61,071 bases of DNA, from NCBI RefSeq assembly GCF_013141825.1, contig NZ_RZNH01000033.1:1-61071 (forward strand). Direction: 5' to 3'. A model generated the notes under the pieces. The model ran no database searches, had not been told where the DNA came from, and saw nothing but the letters and a program-made list of their open reading frames with translations. Shown piece after piece: positions 17,743 through 25,452 of the stretch; positions within the stretch are counted from its first letter, which is position 1, and each line of letters opens with the position of its first letter. A program made the translations under genes and the position numbers. Source of the stretch: Marinifilum caeruleilacunae (lineage in GTDB: Bacteria > Bacteroidota > Bacteroidia > Bacteroidales > Marinifilaceae).

Positions 17743-18492
17743 ATGAAAAAACACATCCACCATTTTATTGCTGCTTTTATTTTATTAATGACAATCGCTT
17801 GTTCGAATCAATCGAGAATTCTGTATGTAGATAATGTAAAGGATGCAAACAGTTCTTACCCCTACAAACTCAAGCAAAATAAAGCAAAAGAGCTTATTGA
17901 TGTAAAGAAATCAGACAGTGTTTTTCATTATCATATTCTTGATACAGTTATTGAAATCCATCAGTTTATAAGAGATCCACAGAAAGAATTCCAGGAATTA
18001 AAATTAATGATGGCGAAGTTAAAAGGCCGAAAAAACATTCCTCATTTTGAAGTCGATTCGGCAACTTTTATTGAATCGGAGAAATTTGAAGGACAAACTT
18101 GCTTTTCCTTTGCATTAGAAAGTTTCTTTGAGGCAAATGGCATCAACCCACACCCTTATTTCGATTCGGAAACATTAATCAGCTCTAAAAGCTACCAACT
18201 GGTACTAAATGCCATTCAATCAGAATCTTCGGTAATAGCATGGAAAGAGTTCAAAAAAGGCAAATTCACTTTACCTAATGAGGCTTTAATAGCCTTACAA
18301 GAACAAGGAAGGCGCAATCATGGAATTTACTATAAAGATGGACTTTTCTATTCCAAAAATGGGTTTTCCAGACCTGCCAGATTTCCAGATTTAAAAAGTA
18401 TCGTGAAATCGTACAAGTATACCGACACCATTTGGGTTTATACCATCGACGGAGAGAAGTTAAACATGTTTATAGAAAAATCAATCGAATAA
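17743..18492 (+). CDS. Lipoprotein with a possible papain-like Gln-Cys-His-Asn site
   Basis: The 249-residue protein has a lipoprotein signal ending at Cys20 (LMTIAC). A helix starts at Gln118/Cys120 (GQTCFSFALESFFEANG), and later come His193 (RRNHGIYYKDG) and Asn206 (YSKNG). The order Q-C...H...N matches papain-like cysteine peptidases and NlpC-type folds, but no family is recognised, so activity is an inference. It is likely outer-membrane or periplasmic. It is in the co-directional run, with a membrane-protein gene 58 bp downstream. Confidence 0.55.
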   Translation: MKKHIHHFIAAFILLMTIACSNQSRILYVDNVKDANSSYPYKLKQNKAKELIDVKKSDSVFHYHILDTVIEIHQFIRDPQKEFQELKLMMAKLKGRKNIPHFEVDSATFIESEKFEGQTCFSFALESFFEANGINPHPYFDSETLISSKSYQLVLNAIQSESSVIAWKEFKKGKFTLPNEALIALQEQGRRNHGIYYKDGLFYSKNGFSRPARFPDLKSIVKSYKYTDTIWVYTIDGEKLNMFIEKSIE

Positions 18493-18549
18493 AATAGCCC
18501 AGATTTCCATACAAATGGAATTAAATATGGTCGTTTGACCGAAGCAATC

Positions 18550-19137
18550 ATGAAAAAAACAGAAAAAATCCTTGCTATAGTGGCCGTGCTATCTGTTCTG
18601 TTAAACCTGAGTACAGTGCCATTTTCTGCAGTATTAACTACCATAAGTTTTACAGGTCTGTCACTGCTCTACATGTATTTAAGTTTTGCATTATTCAATA
18701 ACATTTCATTCAGGCAGATATTAAAGAAAGAGTCCTACCAAGAAGTAAGCAGAATAAGAATATTTGCTACAGTTTTAACTGGTATGGCTTTATCTGTTTG
18801 TTTAATAGGCATACTATTCAAGTTACTACTTTATCCTTTTGCTGAAATTAATCTGATCACAGGATTGAATGGACTTTCCATCGCCATAATCGTTTCAGCC
18901 ATAATGTATGTTATTCGTAAAGACAAATTTTATGTGTCAATTCTTAAACGAATCATGATTGTTGGAGCTGTTGGAATTCTATTTACACTAACGTCAAGAG
19001 AACAGATTATCGATATCAAATACAGAAATCACCCAGAACATAAAGAAGCATTAAAAAAGGCCTGGGCCGATCCTGAAAACCAGGAGCTCTGGAAAAAAGC
19101 AGAAGAAGAAAGTTTGAAAATGCATAACGAAAAATAG
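18550..19137 (+). CDS. Hypothetical membrane protein
   Basis: The 195-residue protein has about five hydrophobic segments in its first 150 residues and a hydrophilic C-terminal tail (EHKEALKKAWADPENQELW) predicted to be helical and cytosolic. No family is recognised. The frame is open to a TTG at 18535, but the ATG at 18550, followed by a Lys-rich start (MKKTEKILAI), is more convincing. It is 38 bp upstream of the nitrilase-fold lipoprotein. Confidence 0.55.
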   Translation: MKKTEKILAIVAVLSVLLNLSTVPFSAVLTTISFTGLSLLYMYLSFALFNNISFRQILKKESYQEVSRIRIFATVLTGMALSVCLIGILFKLLLYPFAEINLITGLNGLSIAIIVSAIMYVIRKDKFYVSILKRIMIVGAVGILFTLTSREQIIDIKYRNHPEHKEALKKAWADPENQELWKKAEEESLKMHNEK

Positions 19138-19175
19138 GGACTTGCCTGGCAAGTACTCACAAGCCCAATCAAAAT

Positions 19176-20273
19176 ATGAAAAAACTAATCCTACCTATTT
19201 TACTGACCATTTGTGTCATCGCGATTTCTTGTCAACAGAAAGAAAAGCAAAACAGTATTCCGAAAATGGTAAATTCAGATGGAAGCTACGAAACTGTTCC
19301 ATTGGAGAAAGATACTTTGGTTCTGAAACTGATACAAAATTCAGTTAGAAATGTAAAGAAAATAGAAAATGCCAAAGAGGTGGTTAACGAAAACCTACAA
19401 AAGGTTAAAAACCTGGTGGTTGAAGCCTGCACTACCGGAGACAAACCGAACATTGTATTGATGCACGAATTTCCGCTTACAGGTTATTTATATGGTGGCA
19501 GAAAAGACAAAGTACAAATGGCCTTGCAAATTCCCGGAGAGGAAACAAGCGAACTATGCGCTTTGGCAAAGCAATACGATACTTATATTATTTTTGGCAG
19601 TTATGCCATCGATCCTGAATGGCCCGATCATATTTTAAGTTTGACCACTGTGATTGGTCGCGATGGAGAAATCCTAAAAAAGATCTGGAAACCCAGAAAT
19701 ATCAAGCGTTTCTATTCTAGCTTCGAAATTACAACTACTACTGTTGAGAGTGTTCGCGAAAAGTTCATCGAAAAATATGGAATAGAAGAAGAATTGCCGG
19801 TTTTGAGAACCGAATATGGAAATATCGCTTTAAGCACAGTACAGTTAGATCCTTTTATTTTCTCGGCATTTACAATGAAAGGTGCTGAAATCATACTGCG
19901 AACTTCTACCCTATTTTTCGAATCGGATATTATCTACACTGCCATGGCAAATAATGTGTATTCGGCAATGGCAAATATTCCTGCCGATTCACCTTATGGT
20001 GGAAACTCTATGGTTGTAGCCCCAAGTGGTAAGGTAATGGCTCGTTTAGACAAAACGACTGAAGGCGTTCTGGAAGCCAAAATTCCAATTGCAAAATTCA
20101 GGGAAAATCGCAAATTGCCTCAGTACGCAATCGAGTTGACCAAGGACATTTTTAAGCAATACCAGGAGGAGATTCCTGCCAATCATTTGGATATGCCAAA
20201 GGAAAAACTACCACAAAATGGCAAAGAAATGAAAGTTTTGCTAGATAGTTTAAGCACCTGGCTAAATCAATAA
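19176..20273 (+). CDS. Nitrilase-fold lipoprotein lacking the catalytic cysteine
   Basis: The 365-residue protein has a lipobox (AISC, Cys19) and a carbon-nitrogen hydrolase domain. The catalytic Glu98 (MHEFPLTG) and Lys172 (IWKPRNIK) are in place. However, the segment that should read ICYD-like is ALSTVQLDPFIF (residues ~218-229) with no cysteine, so the nucleophile is missing. Downstream family features (GAEIILRTST, GGNSMVVAPSGKVMA) are kept. It is either a binding protein or uses another chemistry (inference). It is co-oriented with, and 23 bp upstream of, the small secreted protein gene. Confidence 0.7.
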   Translation: MKKLILPILLTICVIAISCQQKEKQNSIPKMVNSDGSYETVPLEKDTLVLKLIQNSVRNVKKIENAKEVVNENLQKVKNLVVEACTTGDKPNIVLMHEFPLTGYLYGGRKDKVQMALQIPGEETSELCALAKQYDTYIIFGSYAIDPEWPDHILSLTTVIGRDGEILKKIWKPRNIKRFYSSFEITTTTVESVREKFIEKYGIEEELPVLRTEYGNIALSTVQLDPFIFSAFTMKGAEIILRTSTLFFESDIIYTAMANNVYSAMANIPADSPYGGNSMVVAPSGKVMARLDKTTEGVLEAKIPIAKFRENRKLPQYAIELTKDIFKQYQEEIPANHLDMPKEKLPQNGKEMKVLLDSLSTWLNQ

Positions 20274-20296
20274 AGTTGTCATTTAAAATCCTAATC

Positions 20297-20986
20297 ATGA
20301 TAAAAACCAAACAAAGCCTTCTTTTTATGCTTGCGTTACTTCTATGCGGTACAAGTGTAAAAAGTCAAACACGAGCCGTAACTGAATTGGGCGATACCAT
20401 TTATGTATACAACAATGGCACATGGAGCTTTGAAATTCAGGAAGAAGCACCCGTTGTAAACGAATTTGATTTTCTGAATCAGATATTGGACATTGATACC
20501 ATTCAGAAACCGTACTCTTATCCTGCCAATGCCAAAAAGCAAGTTAAAAGTGAAAGAAATCAATTCGCAGTAAAATACAACGATAAAATCTGGAAAAGAA
20601 TACCGCCTGCAACACTTAACGAAGAGGCGGAAATTGCGTTCCAGGCAAAACACACTGATATTTGGTGCGTGATCATCACCGAAGTAACACCGATTGATGC
20701 CGATAAACTTTTCAAAATTGCAAAGAAAATGATGGAGGAAAATACCGGTGGCATCGCAAAAATAAAAAAAACAGAAGTCCGAACAGTAAACGAAAATCAG
20801 ATTTTTTACGGAAAGTTAGAAACCGATTTTTCAGGCATCAATTTCATTTTTAATTCCTATTATTTTTCAAACGAAAAAGGATCGGTTCAATTTGTAACAT
20901 GGACCAGCAGTACACTTCACGAATTAAATAAGGATCTTATTCAAGATCTCTTAAATGGTTTTGTTGTGTTGGATCAACCATCATAA
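20297..20986 (+). CDS. Hypothetical secreted protein
   Basis: The 229-residue protein has a signal peptide (residues ~1-23, cut near VKSQ), followed by a short TELGDTIYVYNNGTW beta motif that occurs in many exported Bacteroidota proteins, and an alpha/beta C-terminal domain (IWCVIITEVTPIDADKLFKIA; GSVQFVTWTSS). Its function is unknown. The frame is open from a TTG at 20276, but ATG 20297 gives the normal Lys-rich signal peptide. It ends 11 bp before the AhpD-like gene. Confidence 0.55.
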   Translation: MIKTKQSLLFMLALLLCGTSVKSQTRAVTELGDTIYVYNNGTWSFEIQEEAPVVNEFDFLNQILDIDTIQKPYSYPANAKKQVKSERNQFAVKYNDKIWKRIPPATLNEEAEIAFQAKHTDIWCVIITEVTPIDADKLFKIAKKMMEENTGGIAKIKKTEVRTVNENQIFYGKLETDFSGINFIFNSYYFSNEKGSVQFVTWTSSTLHELNKDLIQDLLNGFVVLDQPS

Positions 20987-20997
20987 AGCTAGTTGTT

Positions 20998-21333
20998 ATG
21001 AGTATTTCGAAAAAAAACGATAAACGCTGTGAGCTGAATCAAATGATGGCCGATAATGATAAGTTCTTTGCAAGTTTTGGCGAACTGGATAATGCTGTTT
21101 ACGCAGAAGGAGCAATTCCTAAAAAGTACAAAGAACTTACGGGCCTATCCATTTCTATCTTGTCTCGATGCGAAGAATGCATATTGTATCATTTGCAGGG
21201 CTGTTTAGAACAAAGCTGTACCAAACAGGAAATTGTTGAAGCTATTAAATTAGGGGTAATAGGCGGCGGATCAATTTGCTACCCATCGGCACGTTACGCC
21301 TTCAAACTAATGAAGGAATTAGAAATACTATAG
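20998..21333 (+). CDS. Carboxymuconolactone decarboxylase / AhpD-like protein
   Basis: The 111-residue all-helical protein has the AhpD-type redox motif Cys58-x-x-Cys61 followed by His65 (SRCEECILYHLQG) and the C-terminal EIVEAIKLGVIGGGS helix. AhpD-like proteins are peroxidase-linked thiol reductants or, in other branches, gamma-carboxymuconolactone decarboxylases; the CxxC-H arrangement favours a redox role. It is a free-standing domain of the usual length. It sits at the end of the tight gene run and 55 bp before the outer-membrane barrel pair. Confidence 0.85.
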   Translation: MSISKKNDKRCELNQMMADNDKFFASFGELDNAVYAEGAIPKKYKELTGLSISILSRCEECILYHLQGCLEQSCTKQEIVEAIKLGVIGGGSICYPSARYAFKLMKELEIL

Positions 21334-21388
21334 TAGATATACAACATCTCAAATTACTGATAAAACAATTCACCTTTAACAAATAAAC

Positions 21389-22039
21389 ATGAAACACTTT
21401 TTACTACTTCTATTTTCAATTACTATTCTATCGAGTCTACATGCTCAGATACAAAAAGGATCTGTAATCACTGGCGGTTATTTAAACTATAACACAAATG
21501 ATGTATCGCAAAAGCCAAATAATGGTGGACATACGTTTACCGATATAGAATCAAACAACCTCACTCTTGCTCCGCAGGTAGGAGTTTTTGTAAATGAATC
21601 AACACTAATTGGTTTAGGCTTAACTTATGAGCATACAAAGAACAAGAGCAGCTACGAATCGATGTATTATAATTCTGAAAGCTATGAAGACAAGCGCAAT
21701 TTGTTTTTGATTAATCCCTATTTGACCAAGTACAGTAAATTAAAAGACAAACTTTACTTTACAACAAGACTAAACCTAATGGTCGGATTTGGAAAACATG
21801 AAGAAAGCAAGTTGCTTGCCTTTAGGGCAAATGCCACACCAGGCCTTACTTATTTTGTATCCGATAAATGGGCATTAACCTGCAATGTGGGACAAATTTA
21901 CTACAACAGGATGCGTTCGAAACTTACAACAGAAGATTTCACCAATAAAAGTATCGATGAAGATTATGGCTTAAGGGTGAGCTTTAACACCTTTACCGTT
22001 GGTTTTCAATATGTAATCAATAAAAAATCGAGAGAATAA
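21389..22039 (+). CDS. Outer-membrane beta-barrel protein, paralogue 1
   Basis: The 216-residue protein has a signal peptide (ends LHAQ) and alternating beta strands ending in FNTFTVGFQYVINKKS, typical of small eight-stranded porin-like barrels. It begins with IQKGSVITGGYLNY and is strongly similar to its neighbour at 22075, sharing LIGLGLTYEH, LFLINPYLTKYSKLKD and YFVSDKWALTCNVGQ. A structural or binding role in the outer membrane is the usual expectation; the ligand is unknown. Confidence 0.7.
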   Translation: MKHFLLLLFSITILSSLHAQIQKGSVITGGYLNYNTNDVSQKPNNGGHTFTDIESNNLTLAPQVGVFVNESTLIGLGLTYEHTKNKSSYESMYYNSESYEDKRNLFLINPYLTKYSKLKDKLYFTTRLNLMVGFGKHEESKLLAFRANATPGLTYFVSDKWALTCNVGQIYYNRMRSKLTTEDFTNKSIDEDYGLRVSFNTFTVGFQYVINKKSRE

Positions 22040-22074
22040 ATCCAATCCGTAACAAAGACCGATAATGTAAAAAC

Positions 22075-22749
22075 ATGAAACAAATTTTACCATTTCTGTT
22101 TGCATTCACGCTATGTACAACGCTGAATGCACAAATAAATAAAGGATCTGTAATTACCGGGGGTGAGTTTTTCTTTCATGGAAGTGATCATTCAAAATTA
22201 TTATCCCCTGAAAACAATAGAACCATAGACTTAGAATCCGACAATCTAAAGATTGCTCCACAATTTGGTTTTTTTGTAAATGAATCCACGCTTATTGGAT
22301 TAGGCTTGACATTTGAACACTACAAGTATAAGAATTTTCGCAGATCAGTTTACTACTATGACAACGATGTAATTCTTGTAGATGAAGGCACATACAAAGA
22401 AAAACGTAACCTCTTCTTAATCAACCCATATCTGACCAAGTACAGCAAATTAAAAGATCGTCTCTACTTTACCACCAGGCTGAATATGGCAGTTGGTTTT
22501 GGAAAAGATGGAGAAAGCAAATTGTATGCCTTTAGAGCAAATGTCACACCAGGTCTTACTTATTTTGTGTCCGATAAATGGGCATTAACCTGTAATGTGG
22601 GTCAGCTATATTACAACAGAATGCGATCTAAATTTGAAGTTGATTCTTATTCCAACAAAACCATTGAGGAGGATCTCGGCTTTAAAGTCGATTTCAACAC
22701 ATTCACAATTGGCTTTCAATATGTGATTAATAAAAAAACAAGAGAATAA
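22075..22749 (+). CDS. Outer-membrane beta-barrel protein, paralogue 2
   Basis: The 224-residue tandem duplicate of the preceding gene has a signal peptide (ends LNAQ) and the same strand pattern. It differs mainly in the loop around residues ~84-100 (RSVYYYDNDVILVDEG), which suggests surface-loop diversification. It is 35 bp downstream of paralogue 1 and followed by a strong terminator that closes the whole co-directional run. Confidence 0.7.
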   Translation: MKQILPFLFAFTLCTTLNAQINKGSVITGGEFFFHGSDHSKLLSPENNRTIDLESDNLKIAPQFGFFVNESTLIGLGLTFEHYKYKNFRRSVYYYDNDVILVDEGTYKEKRNLFLINPYLTKYSKLKDRLYFTTRLNMAVGFGKDGESKLYAFRANVTPGLTYFVSDKWALTCNVGQLYYNRMRSKFEVDSYSNKTIEEDLGFKVDFNTFTIGFQYVINKKTRE

Positions 22750-22755
22750 AACCTT

Positions 22756-22787
22756 TACCCCAGATGATATTTCTGGGGTATTTTTTT
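22756..22787 (+). terminator. Rho-independent terminator closing the 16-22.7 kb run
   Basis: A nine-bp stem, TACCCCAGA (22756-22764) / TCTGGGGTA (22772-22780), is followed by seven Ts. Confidence 0.88.
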
Positions 22788-22919
22788 GAAAAAGAATACC
22801 GATTGTTGTGGCAGCTAGCCACTCAAAAAGATTACATATTCACCCTTACTGCCTAATTACTACCTCTTTTCATTTGATTTTCGTAAATTAGATAGACAAG
22901 CACCACAAATTATTGATCT

Positions 22920-23141
22920 ATGCTATTTACAACATCATTTACTTTTCTGCTTGAATTTCTCATTCAGGCCTTTGCTGTTTACTTATTGGCAGGTGTATTT
23001 TTTTACCTGTTTTTCGTTTTTATTGGAATGAAAAAGCTAGATGAGTCTACTCGAAATACCAATATCTGGTTTAAAATAATTATTGGCCCTGCAAGCATAT
23101 ACCTTTGGCCCATTTTATTGTATAAACTCTTAAAGCTATAA
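22920..23141 (+). CDS. Small membrane protein, 73 residues
   Basis: The protein has two hydrophobic segments (about 4-35 and 48-72) joined by a short charged loop (GMKKLDESTRNT). It lies 2 bp upstream of the next gene and is therefore probably the first member of the Rieske cluster. It resembles small subunits of membrane redox complexes in size and layout, but no family is recognised. Confidence 0.6.
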   Translation: MLFTTSFTFLLEFLIQAFAVYLLAGVFFYLFFVFIGMKKLDESTRNTNIWFKIIIGPASIYLWPILLYKLLKL

Positions 23142-23143
23142 TC

Positions 23144-23593
23144 ATGACCAAAGCACAAAGAAAACTACACCTTCTTAGCTGGATTGTATTGTCTATTTGC
23201 ATTCCTCTAGGATTCATCTCTTCCTTTTTGGTCATTCCAGATAAAATTATGCAAGAGAATGTTTTTTTAAACAAAAGCATTCAGCTTGAAAATATCCTGA
23301 CAAAATCGAGTCATGACAATTTAATTGTTCTGCTTCGAAGCGATAGTGAAAAATCAAAATACCAATTGGAAGTCATCATCACCACACCTTTTAAAACCCC
23401 GGAGGTAGGCACCTATATTTCTTCCAGTCAAAATTTTATTATGGACGAAGCGTACTATTTGGGCAATCTTGGTTCAGCCAATGGGAAGCTCTTTTCACTT
23501 CCTTCTTCGCTGGTACAGCAAGAACAAATTCAGGTTGTATTGTTCGATCCAATTAAAAATGAATTACTCAAGCAGATAACAATCACACCATGA
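23144..23593 (+). CDS. Single-span membrane-anchored periplasmic protein
   Basis: The 149-residue protein has one TM anchor (about 9-29) and a roughly 115-residue extracytoplasmic beta-rich domain (LIVLLRSDSEKSKYQLEVIITTP; GNLGSANGKLFSLPSSL). It contains no cysteine in the soluble part, so it is not itself a metal or redox protein. Its stop overlaps the start of the Rieske-fusion gene by 4 bp, indicating translational coupling. Unknown family. Confidence 0.55.
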   Translation: MTKAQRKLHLLSWIVLSICIPLGFISSFLVIPDKIMQENVFLNKSIQLENILTKSSHDNLIVLLRSDSEKSKYQLEVIITTPFKTPEVGTYISSSQNFIMDEAYYLGNLGSANGKLFSLPSSLVQQEQIQVVLFDPIKNELLKQITITP

Positions 23594-24621
23594 GCCATCA
23601 ATACAAAGCCATTCATTGGAACCCCCAGAAAAAAGCTTACGATTTACTAATTGTACTGCTTATCATCAGCTATTTATTGGCTTTTGTGGGTGTTAGTGCA
23701 ATCATTCATCCCAACCTCGATCCGGTAAACCTGCTGATTAGAGCCTTTGGCAGCTTAAGCCTGCTTCTGCTGCATTTAGTACTGATAATTGGTCCGTTAT
23801 GTCGACTTTCAGCGCGCTTCTTACCAATGCTTTACAACCGTCGACATTTGGGAGTATCTACCTTTCTTATTGCGGCTTTTCATGGTATTTTGAGTTTAAT
23901 TCAGTTTCACGCCTATGGCGATTCTAATATGCTGATATCATTATTTACTGCCAATACACAATACACATCTCTGGCTCAGTTTCCCTTCCAGGTATTGGGA
24001 TTTTTTGCTTTGATTATTCTCTTCTTTATGGCAGCAACAAGCCATGATTTTTGGCTAAAAAACCTGGGTCAAAATTTCTGGAAACGACTTCATATGCTTA
24101 TCTACCTGGTTTATATTTTGGTGATTATGCATGTTATGCTTGGTGTGATACAGCTAGAGTCTTCGCCATTGCTTGTAATATTTCTATGCATTGGATTTTC
24201 GCTGGTAATTGGTTTACACCTGCTAGCAGGATGGAAAGAAGTAAAACTCGATAGGCAATTACAGGAACTAAAAGATGATGGATATCTTTTGGTGGGATCG
24301 ATAAATAGCTGGGAAGAAGGAAAGGCCAGAATCGTAAACAATGGCAAGCAGCGAATTGCCATCTTCAAAAATGGAAATGAATTTTCGGCCATTAGCAACA
24401 GGTGTGCACACCAGGGAGGACCATTGGGTGAAGGTCAGGTAATCGACGGATTGATAACCTGCCCTTGGCATGGCTACCAATATCGCACCGATGATGGCTG
24501 CTCTCCTCCACCATTTACAGAAAAAGTTTCCACTTTTAATTTGCAATTATTAGGCGATAAAATATTGGTAGATCCCATTCCAAATCAGCCAGGAACAAAA
24601 GGTGAACAAGTAAAACTTTAA
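23590..24621 (+). CDS. Ferric-reductase-like transmembrane protein fused to a Rieske domain
   Basis: The 343-residue protein has an N-terminal ferric-reductase/MsrQ-type six-helix domain (residues ~15-215) with histidines at 62, 98, 168 and 181 placed like heme b ligands. A cytosolic C-terminal Rieske domain (~225-330) carries the complete 2Fe-2S set Cys272, His274, Cys291, His294 (CAHQGG...CPWH). An electron path across the membrane between heme and Rieske cluster is inferred; there is no NAD(P)H or flavin domain, so the donor must be a partner. It is coupled to the upstream gene by a 4-bp overlap, and the unknown anchored protein follows 21 bp downstream. Confidence 0.85.
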   Translation: MSHQYKAIHWNPQKKAYDLLIVLLIISYLLAFVGVSAIIHPNLDPVNLLIRAFGSLSLLLLHLVLIIGPLCRLSARFLPMLYNRRHLGVSTFLIAAFHGILSLIQFHAYGDSNMLISLFTANTQYTSLAQFPFQVLGFFALIILFFMAATSHDFWLKNLGQNFWKRLHMLIYLVYILVIMHVMLGVIQLESSPLLVIFLCIGFSLVIGLHLLAGWKEVKLDRQLQELKDDGYLLVGSINSWEEGKARIVNNGKQRIAIFKNGNEFSAISNRCAHQGGPLGEGQVIDGLITCPWHGYQYRTDDGCSPPPFTEKVSTFNLQLLGDKILVDPIPNQPGTKGEQVKL

Positions 24622-24642
24622 ATTCCATTAATCCTTACGAGC

Positions 24643-25452
24643 ATGAAAAATGAATTCTACATTGGATACATTAATAAGTTGCCAAAACAAACTGCTAAAA
24701 CAATTAAAAAGAGCATTTTCGTTTTGATTTTTGTATTTGTTGCATCGGGAGTTGTAATTGCATTGCATCACCAAAAAGTTTCGAATTCAAAGTTTGAATT
24801 GGGTCAGTTAAGTACAATTGAGGGATATTATTTTAACGAACCTGTTCCTATGATCAAACTTCTCGAAGGCAAAGACATTCATGGAAATCATATCTTTAAG
24901 AGTATCCCTTTGGTAAACTATGCAAAGTTTGGCGTGGAAGAATTGGTGGGTATTTATGAAGAAGAAAATAAAATATCCCTACAGGGGAAAAAAGTAAAAA
25001 TAGTTGGAACCTATCTTTACGACGATGGAAAAGCCCTTTTTGAATTAACAAAAAGAGCCGAATCGATTTTGGAGGTCAGTTCTTTAAATGATCCTGCAAT
25101 TAAAGAAATGATTCAACCCAAAATAGAAAAACTGGGAGTGAACAGCATTAAGGGCGAAATTGTTGATTCAAAATGCTATTTCGGTGCCATGCGGCCCGGA
25201 TTTGGTAAAACTCACCGAGCATGCGCAGTACGCTGTATATCAGGAGGAATTCCACCAGTTCTGGCTGCTACCAATTATAGTGGAGAGGTGAACTATTTCC
25301 TGATCCGCGGAAGCGAAAAAGAAGCCATTAACAAAGAGGTATTGCCTTATGTGGCTGAGCCGGTTCGCTTAACCGGAGAGTTGGTAAAAATAGACGATTG
25401 GATGGTGATTTATGTGAACCCGAAAAGTGGAATTGAAAGGGTGAAGAACTAG
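24643..25452 (+). CDS. Membrane-anchored protein with a conserved Cys/His motif
   Basis: The 269-residue protein has one TM segment (about 24-42) and a periplasmic domain. Residues 175-205 hold Cys178, His191, Cys194 and Cys198 in DSKCYFGAMRP, GKTHRACAVRC and ISGGIPPVL. The spacing and surrounding Gly/Pro residues look like a metal- or thiol-based site; I recall similar motifs beside Rieske-type proteins in other Bacteroidota but cannot confirm it here. It is probably a partner of the heme/Rieske protein. Its stop overlaps the convergent radical SAM stop by 4 bp. Confidence 0.6.
   Translation: MKNEFYIGYINKLPKQTAKTIKKSIFVLIFVFVASGVVIALHHQKVSNSKFELGQLSTIEGYYFNEPVPMIKLLEGKDIHGNHIFKSIPLVNYAKFGVEELVGIYEEENKISLQGKKVKIVGTYLYDDGKALFELTKRAESILEVSSLNDPAIKEMIQPKIEKLGVNSIKGEIVDSKCYFGAMRPGFGKTHRACAVRCISGGIPPVLAATNYSGEVNYFLIRGSEKEAINKEVLPYVAEPVRLTGELVKIDDWMVIYVNPKSGIERVKN

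Noticed and set aside
14544-22749. Prophage or integrated element
   Set aside because: No integrase, transposase, capsid or attachment repeats; base use looks like the neighbours.
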